DNA of 10,529 nt, taken from the NCBI GenBank assembly GCA_023264755.1, contig JAHFVB010000119.1:1-10529 (forward strand), read 5' to 3'. Position numbers and translations under genes: made by a program. Origin of the DNA: Mycobacterium sp. GTDB taxonomy: Bacteria; Actinomycetota; Actinomycetes; Mycobacteriales; Mycobacteriaceae. Position 1 is the first letter of the stretch; every line of letters starts with the position of its first letter. The notes beneath the pieces are model-generated. The model saw nothing but the letters and a program-made list of their open reading frames with translations. It was not told where the DNA came from and searched no databases. This document shows, piece by piece, positions 1 to 8,227 of the stretch.

Positions 1-93
1 GCGCGCACCCTCGTAGATGCAGTCGACTGGGCATTCCTCGATGCACGCCTTGTCTTTGATGTCGACGCAGGGTTCGGCAATCGTGTACGTCAC
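1..93 (-). CDS. fdxC: 7Fe ferredoxin (3Fe-4S/4Fe-4S), 5' end only
   Basis: Small cytoplasmic electron carrier; only the first 31 codons are inside the window and the gene runs off the left edge. Translation begins MTYTIAEPCVDIKDKAC and continues with EECPVDCIYEGAR. Cys9, Cys17 and Cys21 (C-x7-C-x3-C-P) are the spacing of 7Fe bacterial ferredoxins, in which the first half supplies two ligands of the [3Fe-4S] cluster and one of the [4Fe-4S] cluster. The cysteine expected at residue 13 in an 8Fe ferredoxin is Lys, as normal for the 7Fe type. The start is GTG at 93, preceded by AGGAGA (101-106 on this strand) with a 7-nt spacer. It diverges from the padR-fadH operon. The sequence is closer, from memory, to M. 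tuberculosis FdxC (Rv1177) than to FdxA (Rv2007c). Redox partners cannot be told from the fragment. Confidence 0.93.
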   Translation of the reverse strand, partial: MTYTIAEPCVDIKDKACIEECPVDCIYEGAR

Positions 94-177
94 TGATGTC
101 TCTCCTGTCCAGGGGGCTGCCGGTCAGTTCTCGTCTGATTGGACTCCGGGATGTCGTCGCAAGTATGCGTTGCTCAT

Positions 178-197
178 ACCGGGACGAACGTCTCAGT
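178..197 (-). promoter_or_regulatory. Possible DosR-like box upstream of fdxC
   Basis: The plus strand has GGGAC-GAAC-GTCTC at 181-194, preceded by CC. The known DosR (DevR) consensus is GGGAC-N4-GTCCC with flanking TTS/SAA. Nine of the ten arm bases and the 4-nt spacer agree; the spacer bases and outer flanks agree poorly. It lies 85-105 nt upstream of the fdxC start, and a weak -10-like CATACT (minus strand, 162-167) sits at a suitable distance downstream. fdxA is a known DosR target in M. tuberculosis; as far as I recall fdxC is not. A chance match is quite possible. Confidence 0.25.
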
Positions 198-212
198 GTG
201 CCCTAACTTGCG

Positions 213-236
213 ACGCCACCCAGTTACGGGTGGCGT
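213..236. repeat. 9-bp perfect inverted repeat in the fdxC/padR divergent region
   Basis: ACGCCACCC (213-221) and GGGTGGCGT (228-236) are perfect complements separated by 6 nt. No T-run follows on either strand, so it does not look like a classical terminator. It lies between the two divergent genes and could be a regulator site or a structured leader element. The rest of the 276-bp gap holds a possible extended -10 on the plus strand (TGATACTAA, 246-254) without a recognisable -35, and the elements listed separately. Confidence 0.4.
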
Positions 237-323
237 GGCGGTTACTGATACTAAATGTCGCACATACAAGAGGCCAGTCACCACACGCAGGTCGATCAGC
301 GCCGTCCTCGACCCGCCATCATG

Positions 324-337
324 TGCAACTTGTTGCA
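324..337. promoter_or_regulatory. Palindromic operator candidate for the PadR-family regulator
   Basis: TGCAAC-TT-GTTGCA is a perfect 6+6 dyad with a 2-nt centre. It ends 32 bp before the padR start codon and covers the likely -35 region (TTGCAT, 333-338). PadR-family dimers commonly bind short dyads in their own promoters, so autorepression of padR-fadH is the natural reading. The dyad is seen in the sequence; the binding partner is inferred. Confidence 0.5.
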
Positions 338-362
338 TAGGACCGGCGGTAACGCTTACGCT
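333..362 (+). promoter_or_regulatory. Probable leaderless promoter of padR-fadH
   Basis: TACGCT (357-362) fits the mycobacterial -10 consensus TANNNT, and its last T is 7 nt before the padR GTG at 370, so transcription would begin at about 369-370. TTGCAT (333-338) is a partial -35 match with an 18-bp spacer. No Shine-Dalgarno sequence precedes the GTG, which fits leaderless translation, common in mycobacteria. Confidence 0.45.
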
Positions 363-369
363 CCCGTCC

Positions 370-2956
<2,587 letters not shown>

Positions 2957-2962
2957 CCCCGC

Positions 2963-3009
2963 GTTTGTGCACGCAAATGCGCGCTCAGCGCGCGTTTGCG
3001 TGCACAAAC
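2963..3009. terminator. Long hairpin between convergent fadH and yceI
   Basis: Two 22-nt arms (2963-2984 and 2988-3009) pair around a 3-nt TCA loop, with a single T-G pair (2978/2994). On plus-strand RNA this pair is a U-G wobble, on the minus strand a C-A mismatch, so the hairpin is slightly better for fadH transcripts. It begins 6 nt after the fadH stop and ends 10 nt before the yceI stop. There is no U-tract, as usual for mycobacterial terminators. Each arm carries a GTGCAC palindrome. Confidence 0.8.
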
Positions 3010-3019
3010 CGCGTGGGAG

Positions 3020-3568
3020 TCAGGCCTGCTTGAGCGCCTCGAGTTCGAGGGTGATGGTGACCTTTTCTCCGACGACGACCCCGCCAGTCTCCAGTGGCAT
3101 GTCGACGCCGATGCCGAAGTCCTTGCGGTTCAACACGACCGAGGCCGTGAAGCCCGCGACCTCACCGCGCCCCATTCCGGGGTTGACGCCGTTGAACTCG
3201 AGCGCGAGTTCGATCGGCTTGGTCACGCCCTTGAGCGTGAAGTCGCCGGTGAGCACGTAGTCGTCGCCGTCCGCGCGCACGCCGGTCGAGCCGAAGGTCG
3301 CGGTCGGGTAGGTCGCCACGTCGAAGAAATCGGGCGCCTTCAGATGCGCGTCGCGCTGCTCGTTGCCGCTGTCGATCGAATCGACGGCGATCTCGGCGGA
3401 CACCGAGGGCGTGCCATCGTCGGCCACGACGATGGCTCCGCTGAACGTGCCGAAGGTGCCCCGGACCTTGCCCACCATCAGGTGACGTACCGAGAAGCCG
3501 ATCGACGAGTGGACGGCGTCGATGGCCCAGGTTCCTGCGGTCAACTCGGTGGCTACGGCTGCGGACAT
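3020..3568 (-). CDS. YceI family protein (lipid-binding beta-barrel), cytoplasmic type
   Basis: A 182-residue protein of the YceI family, whose members form a lipocalin-like beta-barrel around an isoprenoid or other long lipid chain; most have no demonstrated role. It begins with the hallmark GTWAIDAVHSSIGFSVRH, then KVRGTFGTFSGAI, DSGNEQRDAHLKAPDFFDVATYPTA (in pieces) and GDFTLKGVTKPIEL, all typical of the family. There is no signal peptide, so unlike E. coli YceI it should be cytoplasmic. The ATG at 3568 is preceded by AGGAGA (minus strand, 3575-3580) with a 6-nt spacer, a strong start. It lies 73 nt downstream of the S58 peptidase gene on the same strand, either as the last gene of that operon or with its own promoter; a dyad lies in the gap. 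It is absent from this place in M. tuberculosis, from memory. Confidence 0.92.
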   Translation of the reverse strand: MSAAVATELTAGTWAIDAVHSSIGFSVRHLMVGKVRGTFGTFSGAIVVADDGTPSVSAEIAVDSIDSGNEQRDAHLKAPDFFDVATYPTATFGSTGVRADGDDYVLTGDFTLKGVTKPIELALEFNGVNPGMGRGEVAGFTASVVLNRKDFGIGVDMPLETGGVVVGEKVTITLELEALKQA

Positions 3569-3623
3569 ATCAGTTCTCCTTGGCTGGGGGGTGTCGGCTG
3601 CTCCGACGCCTCGCCGAGCATAA

Positions 3624-3639
3624 CCGGACTATGGTCCGG
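3624..3639. promoter_or_regulatory. Inverted repeat upstream of yceI
   Basis: CCGGAC (3624-3629) and GTCCGG (3634-3639) form a perfect 6+6 dyad with a 4-nt centre, beginning 2 nt after the peptidase stop and ending about 55 nt before the yceI start. It could be an operator for a yceI promoter or a weak intercistronic hairpin. No clear -35/-10 pair could be assigned. Confidence 0.35.
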
Positions 3640-3641
3640 AA

Positions 3642-4823
3642 CTATTCCGCGGCGGCCCACCACGCGGTCAGCCGGTCGATCGGGAGGCGCGGCGAACGAT
3701 GGCCGTCGCGTCCGACCATGTCGGCGTTGACGACGAGCGCGTTGAGCACCGCCTCTTCCACGGACTGAACGACGGCGGCGTAGAACGCGTCCATCCGACC
3801 CCACGGTAGAAAGCGCAGGGTGCCGAAGTCGTCGTCGCCGGGCGCGTCGATCGGAAAGCTGCTCTGCAAGCCGTCGGCCTCGGCGGTCGAGAAGGCCAGG
3901 AAGATGTCGCCGGAGAAGTGGCTGCCCGTCGTACCCGTCCTGGCCAGTCCGAGCGGAACCCGCCGCGCCAGCGCCTTGCACTGTCCGGGCAGCAGCGGCG
4001 CATCGGTGGCCACGACGGCGATCACCGAGCCCGCCCCCGGCGCCGCACGCAACCCCAGGTCGGCTGCGAACCAGTCCGTGTCGAGCGGATTGTCCTCGGC
4101 CAGCAGCGGTCCCACGTGCCGTCCGGCGATGGTCAGTTCGGCGCGCGCCCCGAAGTTGGCCTGCACGAACGCGGCCACGGTGAACGTATGAGCACCGTAG
4201 GGCACGATGCGCGACGCGGTTCCGTTGCCGCCCTTGAACTCGTAGCAGTTCATGCCGGTGCCGCCGCCGACCGAGCCCTCGGCCACCGGGCCGGGCCGAG
4301 CCGCGTCGAGCGCCGCCTCGACGTGCTCGGGCCGCACGTGTCCGCCGTTGATGTCGTTGAGGTAGCCGTCCCAAGTCTCCGCGCAGACGGGCAGCAACCA
4401 CTGCCGCGCCAGCCGCGGAGCGACCCGGTTGACCCAGCTGACGACGCCCGTATGGCAGGCACCGATCGCATGGGTATTCGACAGCACGACAGGCAGATTG
4501 AAGGACCCGACCTCGTCGATCCAGGTCGTGCCGGTCAGCTCGCCATTGCCGTTGAGTGAATGCCAACCCGCGGCGCACGGACGTCCGACCCCCGCCCGCC
4601 CGCGCGGCAGGATCGCGGTGACACCGGTCCGCACCGGGCCACGCCCGACCTCGAGCGGGCCGTCGCCCTCGATCAGCGTGACTTCACCGACTTCGATGCC
4701 GGGAACGTCGGTGAGCGCGTTGAGCGGACCCGGCTGACCGAGCAGTGGGAGGCCGAGGCCGCGGGCCCGCGGCCTTCCGTCGACGGTGTGGGTCTGGGCT
4801 GAGGTCACACCACTGGGTAGCAC
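3642..4823 (-). CDS. P1/S58 (DmpA-type) N-terminal-nucleophile aminopeptidase
   Basis: A 393-residue member of the DmpA family: self-cleaving Ntn hydrolases that include L-aminopeptidase/D-esterase DmpA, beta-peptidyl aminopeptidases and nylon-oligomer hydrolase NylC. Near the N-terminus RARGLGLPLLG and NALTDVPGIEVG are typical. Ser266 in GAGSVIAVVATDAPL is the expected nucleophile; autocleavage between Gly265 and Ser266 would give alpha and beta chains. Ser304-Gly-Asp306 lies 38 residues later, the DmpA Ser288/Glu290 spacing, but the acid is Asp. Asn223 in VQANFGAR is the likely oxyanion Asn. AEGSVGGGTGM (181-191) has Ser where I recall Asn. There is no signal peptide, so it is cytoplasmic. 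The start is GTG 4823, or GTG 4808 (Val6); neither has a clear Shine-Dalgarno sequence. It begins 24 nt after the DUF2231-like gene, suggesting translational reinitiation. The substrate is unknown. Confidence 0.9.
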   Translation of the reverse strand: MLPSGVTSAQTHTVDGRPRARGLGLPLLGQPGPLNALTDVPGIEVGEVTLIEGDGPLEVGRGPVRTGVTAILPRGRAGVGRPCAAGWHSLNGNGELTGTTWIDEVGSFNLPVVLSNTHAIGACHTGVVSWVNRVAPRLARQWLLPVCAETWDGYLNDINGGHVRPEHVEAALDAARPGPVAEGSVGGGTGMNCYEFKGGNGTASRIVPYGAHTFTVAAFVQANFGARAELTIAGRHVGPLLAEDNPLDTDWFAADLGLRAAPGAGSVIAVVATDAPLLPGQCKALARRVPLGLARTGTTGSHFSGDIFLAFSTAEADGLQSSFPIDAPGDDDFGTLRFLPWGRMDAFYAAVVQSVEEAVLNALVVNADMVGRDGHRSPRLPIDRLTAWWAAAE

Positions 4824-4847
4824 GCTCAGGCTGAATCCGCCCAGCGG

Positions 4848-5309
4848 TCAGCCGCCCTTGCCCCAGACCGAACGCGCGCCGGCATCCCCGATCCGCACCA
4901 CCTGCACCGTCGACGACACACCGACCACCAGGGCGACGACCGCCACCGCCACGGCGGCCGCCCTCCGCGGACGATCCGACCTGGTCTCGAGCCAGTGCAA
5001 GACCACCAGTGCAATCGCGACCACCAGCAGGGCGACCGAGAAGTACGTCATCAAGTCACCGAGTTCGGCATGCTCCTGCAGGATCGGGCTGACCCGCTTG
5101 CGTTGACTGAGTAGCCATTCGCCGGCTTCGGCGGTGATGGGCGTGACGACGGCGGTGACGGCGGCCAAGGCCAGCACCAGCCACACCAGCCGTCGGCGCG
5201 CCGCCGGCCACACCCCGCACAGGATCTCCAACAAGGCGGTCAACGGCGCGAGTACCACGACGGCGTGGACCAGCAAGGCGTGGGCGGGCAGGCCGAATAC
5301 GGTGTTCAC
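4848..5309 (-). CDS. DUF2231-like four-helix membrane protein
   Basis: A 153-residue integral membrane protein without a known function. Hydrophobic segments lie at about residues 9-31, 41-60, 87-107 and 115-136. The N-terminal GLPAHALLVHAVVVLAPLTA, the loop TAEAGEWLL and HAELGDLMTYF resemble the DUF2231 family. Four histidines (10, 15, 80, 105) lie in or at the ends of helices, which would allow haem or metal binding; this is inference only. The C-terminal tail GARSVWGKGG is short and polar. The start is GTG 5309 with AGGAG (minus strand, 5314-5318) and a rather short 4-nt spacer. It is the first gene of a likely operon with the S58 peptidase (24-nt gap) and possibly yceI, and begins 103 nt after the fbiC stop on the same strand, with two dyads between. 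Confidence 0.8.
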   Translation of the reverse strand: MNTVFGLPAHALLVHAVVVLAPLTALLEILCGVWPAARRRLVWLVLALAAVTAVVTPITAEAGEWLLSQRKRVSPILQEHAELGDLMTYFSVALLVVAIALVVLHWLETRSDRPRRAAAVAVAVVALVVGVSSTVQVVRIGDAGARSVWGKGG

Positions 5310-5343
5310 GACGCTCCTGGGCTGGCAAGTGCGAGAGTCTCGC

Positions 5344-5373
5344 GTGGACGTTTCCTACGGTATACGCGTCCAC
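5344..5373. promoter_or_regulatory. Dyad and possible promoter upstream of the DUF2231 operon
   Basis: GTGGACG (5344-5350) and CGTCCAC (5367-5373) are perfect 7-bp complements 16 nt apart. Between them the minus strand reads CGTATACC, a -10-like sequence. A TTGAAC on the minus strand (5385-5390) is a possible -35 about 19 nt away, inside the neighbouring palindrome. A promoter for the three-gene cassette is plausible but not proven. Confidence 0.35.
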
Positions 5374-5376
5374 CCT

Positions 5377-5399
5377 GGCACTTCGTTCAACGAAATGCC
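5377..5399. promoter_or_regulatory. 23-bp near-perfect palindrome between fbiC and the DUF2231 gene
   Basis: The core TTCGTT-C-AACGAA (5382-5394) is flanked by GGCA (5377-5380) and TGCC (5396-5399), giving 11-bp arms with one mismatch around a single central base. The odd-length symmetry is typical of an operator for a dimeric repressor. On minus-strand RNA the mismatch becomes a G-U wobble, giving a 9-bp stem with a UUGAA loop, so it may also be the fbiC terminator. No U-tract follows. Confidence 0.5.
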
Positions 5400-5412
5400 G
5401 ACCGAGCGCTGG

Positions 5413-7992
5413 CTATGCGGCCAACGGCGTGTACGTCGTGGTGCGCTGGCGCGCCGGGCGGCCGATGCCCTCGGCGATGGCGACGAGTTCCTCGACGGAC
5501 TTCGCCGACCCGTTCTCCGATCCCGCCATCCGCGAGATGGTCTCCTCCATCAGCGTGCCGCCCAGATCGTTGGCGCCGCCCTGCAGCATCACCTGGGTGC
5601 GCTCGACTCCGAGCTTGACCCAGCTGGTCTGGATGTGGGAGATCCGACCGTGCAACATGATTCGGGCCAAGGCGTGCACGGCGCGGTTGTCGCGGTGGGT
5701 GGGCCCGGGGCGGGCTCCGCCGGCCAGATACAGCGGCGAGGACTGATGCACGAAGGGCAGCGGCACGAACTCGGTGAAACCGCCCGTGCGGTCCTGAATG
5801 CCGCGCAGCACGTTGAGGTGTCCGACCCAGTGCTTGGGCGTGTCGACGTGGCCGTACATCATCGTCGAGCTCGAGCGCAGCCCGACCTCGTGCGCCGTGG
5901 TGATGACCTCGATCCACGCCGAGGTGGGCAGCTTGCCCTTGGTCAGCACCCAGCGGACCTCGTCGTCGAGGATCTCTGCAGCCGTCCCGGGGATGGAGCC
6001 CAGCCCGGCCTCGCGCAGGCTGATCAGCCATTCCCGAGTGCTGATGCCGCTGCGCGTGACTCCGTTGGAGATCTCCATCGGCGAGAAGGCGTGCACGTGC
6101 ATCGACGGCACCCGCGCCTTGACCGCGCGCACCAGGTCGGCGTAGCCCGTGACGGGCAGTTCCGGATCGATGCCGCCCTGCATGCAGACTTCGGTGGCAC
6201 CCGCCAGATGCGCCTGATGGGCCCGTTCGGCGACCTCGTCGGTGGACAGCGAGAACGCATCGGCGTCGCCCTTGCGCTGGGCGAACGCGCAGAACCGGCA
6301 GCCGGTGTAGCAGATGTTGGTGAAGTTGATGTTGCGGTTGACGACGTAGGTCACGTCGTCGCCGACCGCATCGCGACGTAGCGAATCGGCCAGCGCCGTC
6401 ACGGCTTCCAACGCTGGGCCGTCAGCGGTGGCCAACGCGAGATACTCGTCGTCACTGCATTGGGCCGGGTTGCGCTCCGCGGCGCGCAACGCAGCGAGCA
6501 CGTCGGTGTCGATGCGTTCGGGGGCGCGGGCGGCGAGCTCGTCGACCTTGGCCCGGATGGATTCCCAGTCGCCGAACGCACTGTCGAGGTCGCTGCGGGT
6601 CTCGGTGCGCCGGCCCTCGGTGTCGATGGCGGTGTGAAGGTCGGTGCGGCCCAACGACTCGGCGGCCTCGTCGGGTTCCTGCCACGGTTGCCCGACCGGG
6701 TTGACCTCCAGCGCATACCCGGTGTCCGGGTCGGCCAGCGCCGCGACGTGCGCGCGCACCCGCGGATCGATCCAGGCCGCTCCGGCCTGAACGTATTGGG
6801 GTTGGGCCGTCAGCCGCTGTACGAGGTCGTAACCGGCCTCGGAGGTGACCTCGGCGAGCTCGTCCAACGCCGGCCACGGCCGTTCGGGATTGACGTGATC
6901 GGGGGTCAGCGGCGAAACCCCGCCCCAGTCGTCGACGCCCGCGCCGATCAGCGCCAGGCACTCCTGGCGCGACACCAGGTTCGGCGGCGCCTGAATGCGC
7001 ATCTTCGGGCCGAGCACCAGGCGGGTGACCGCGATGGTGGCCAGGAAGTCGTCGAGGCCGGTGTCGGGGACGTCGGCCATCGCGGTGTGGTCCTTGGCCC
7101 GGAAGTTCTGCACGATGACTTCCTGGACGTGCCCGAACTCCTTGTGCGAGCGCCGTATTGCGTGCACGGTCTCGGCGCGCTCGGTCAGCGTCTCCCCGAT
7201 GCCGACGAGCAATCCCGTGGTGAACGGGATGGCGAGCCGACCGGCGTCGTCCAGCGTCCGCAACCGCACCACCGGGTCCTTGTCGGGGCTCCCATGGTGG
7301 GCGAGCCCCTTGGTCTCGAACAATCGGCGCGAGGTGGTCTCCAGCATCATGCCCATCGACGGCGCGACGGGCTTGAGCCGGGACAGCTCCGACCAACTCA
7401 TCACCCCCGGGTTCAGATGCGGCAGCAACCCGGTCTCCTCGAGCACCCGGATGGCCATCGCCCGGACGTAGTCCAGCGTCGAGTCATAGCCCCGCTCGTC
7501 GAGCCACTGACGGGCTTCGGGCCAGCGCGCCTCGGGACGATCGCCGAGGGTGAAAAGCGCTTCCTGACAACCCAACTCGGCACCGCGTCGGGCCACGTCG
7601 AGGATCTCGTCGGGCTCCATGAACATGCCCTTGCCCTGCGCGCGCAGCCGTCCCGGGACGGTGACGAAGGTGCAGTAGTGGCAGGTGTCACGGCACAGGT
7701 GGGTGATCGGAATGAACACCTTGCGGGAGTAGCTCACGGGCAGCCGGCCCGTTCCGCCCCGCCGTCCCGCCGCCTCCAGCCCGGCATCGCGCACTCGCGC
7801 AGCGCTGGCGCAGAGGTCCACCAGGTCGGCGCCGCGCGCGGTCATCGCGACCGCAGCCTCGTCGACGTTGAGCGCCACGCCGTCCCTGGCGCGCCGCAGC
7901 ACCCGCCGCATCGCGGCCGGACTAGGCGGCTCGGACTTGGGTGGGATCACGGGGTCTGGCAGAGCAATGCCGCGTTGCGGGTTCAGAGCCAC
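5413..7992 (-). CDS. fbiC: FO synthase, fused CofG-CofH type
   Basis: Makes FO, the deazaflavin chromophore of coenzyme F420, from 5-amino-6-(D-ribitylamino)uracil and L-tyrosine by two radical SAM reactions. The 859-residue protein (about 856 in M. tuberculosis) is a fusion of two radical SAM enzymes. The N-terminal CofG half has Cys100, Cys104 and Cys107 (CRDTCHYC) and the C-terminal CofH half Cys561, Cys565 and Cys568 (CYTGCRFC), each binding a [4Fe-4S] cluster and S-adenosylmethionine. [44 protein letters not shown] and QTSWVKLG are characteristic. The C-terminus [16 protein letters not shown] matches mycobacterial FbiC closely. The start is GTG 7992; a stop (8032-8034) with no other start codon in between makes it the first possible one. 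The Shine-Dalgarno context is poor (GGGG 10 nt away, AGGGGA touching the GTG). It is divergent from the secreted-protein gene. Confidence 0.98.
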   Translation of the reverse strand: MALNPQRGIALPDPVIPPKSEPPSPAAMRRVLRRARDGVALNVDEAAVAMTARGADLVDLCASAARVRDAGLEAAGRRGGTGRLPVSYSRKVFIPITHLCRDTCHYCTFVTVPGRLRAQGKGMFMEPDEILDVARRGAELGCQEALFTLGDRPEARWPEARQWLDERGYDSTLDYVRAMAIRVLEETGLLPHLNPGVMSWSELSRLKPVAPSMGMMLETTSRRLFETKGLAHHGSPDKDPVVRLRTLDDAGRLAIPFTTGLLVGIGETLTERAETVHAIRRSHKEFGHVQEVIVQNFRAKDHTAMADVPDTGLDDFLATIAVTRLVLGPKMRIQAPPNLVSRQECLALIGAGVDDWGGVSPLTPDHVNPERPWPALDELAEVTSEAGYDLVQRLTAQPQYVQAGAAWIDPRVRAHVAALADPDTGYALEVNPVGQPWQEPDEAAESLGRTDLHTAIDTEGRRTETRSDLDSAFGDWESIRAKVDELAARAPERIDTDVLAALRAAERNPAQCSDDEYLALATADGPALEAVTALADSLRRDAVGDDVTYVVNRNINFTNICYTGCRFCAFAQRKGDADAFSLSTDEVAERAHQAHLAGATEVCMQGGIDPELPVTGYADLVRAVKARVPSMHVHAFSPMEISNGVTRSGISTREWLISLREAGLGSIPGTAAEILDDEVRWVLTKGKLPTSAWIEVITTAHEVGLRSSSTMMYGHVDTPKHWVGHLNVLRGIQDRTGGFTEFVPLPFVHQSSPLYLAGGARPGPTHRDNRAVHALARIMLHGRISHIQTSWVKLGVERTQVMLQGGANDLGGTLMEETISRMAGSENGSAKSVEELVAIAEGIGRPARQRTTTYTPLAA

Positions 7993-8024
7993 TCCCCTGT
8001 AACCCCGGTGGCGTCGATATTCAT
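7983..8024 (-). other. Possible 13-codon leader peptide overlapping the fbiC start
   Basis: ATG at 8024 opens a short frame ([13 protein letters not shown]) whose stop TGA lies at 7983-7985, so it overlaps the fbiC GTG by 10 nt in another frame. Such an overlap could let ribosomes reinitiate at fbiC, whose own ribosome binding site is weak. The frame stays open upstream to 8180, but that part shows no protein-like character. This could be chance. Confidence 0.25.
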
Positions 8025-8227
8025 CCGCGGCTCACCATCTGACACCCTTGCGCCTGACATAGGGGTCACATTAGCCCCAGGCCGACCACGCCGGTTGGCT
8101 CCGGCCTTCCCCCGCCGTGGTCCGCTGCCGGCGTTGCCTCGTGGTTCCTTCCCATAGTTCCCACAGAGGAGACCCAGCACCCCGTATCTTCACAGCCAGT
8201 TGAATCGGTTTTGGAGGTTGTCGTCCC
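8025..8227. other. Divergent intergenic region of fbiC and the secreted-protein gene
   Basis: This gap should hold two promoters. On the minus strand, TATGTC and TAATGT near 8055-8075 are -10-like, and GGGG/CCCC arms there form a small dyad, but no -35 fits. On the plus strand TATCTT (8185-8190) is -10-like, again without a good -35. No assignment is secure. Confidence 0.3.
8213..8217 (+). promoter_or_regulatory. Ribosome binding site of the secreted-protein gene
   Basis: GGAGG lies 10 nt before ATG 8228. It fixes that ATG as the start, which gives the protein a normal export signal. Confidence 0.65.

Noticed and set aside
139..369. Upstream extension of the PadR reading frame by 77 codons
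   Set aside because: It shows no family similarity and crosses the promoter and palindrome; PadR proteins begin at the GTG 370 position.
2957..3019. TB8.4 homologue expected between fadH and fbiC
   Set aside because: Only the terminator hairpin lies directly after fadH, and no TB8.4-like secreted protein is encoded up to fbiC on either strand.
5134..6381. 415-codon plus-strand frame spanning the DUF2231 gene and the fbiC end
   Set aside because: It crosses gene boundaries, has no motifs and is antisense to two well-supported genes.
6460..8157. 565-codon open frame opposite fbiC
   Set aside because: Antisense shadow of fbiC, whose radical SAM motifs and full length are unambiguous.
7983..8180. 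65-codon frame upstream of fbiC as a full protein
   Set aside because: The upstream part is Gly/Arg-rich and shadow-like; only the last 13 codons are kept as a tentative leader.
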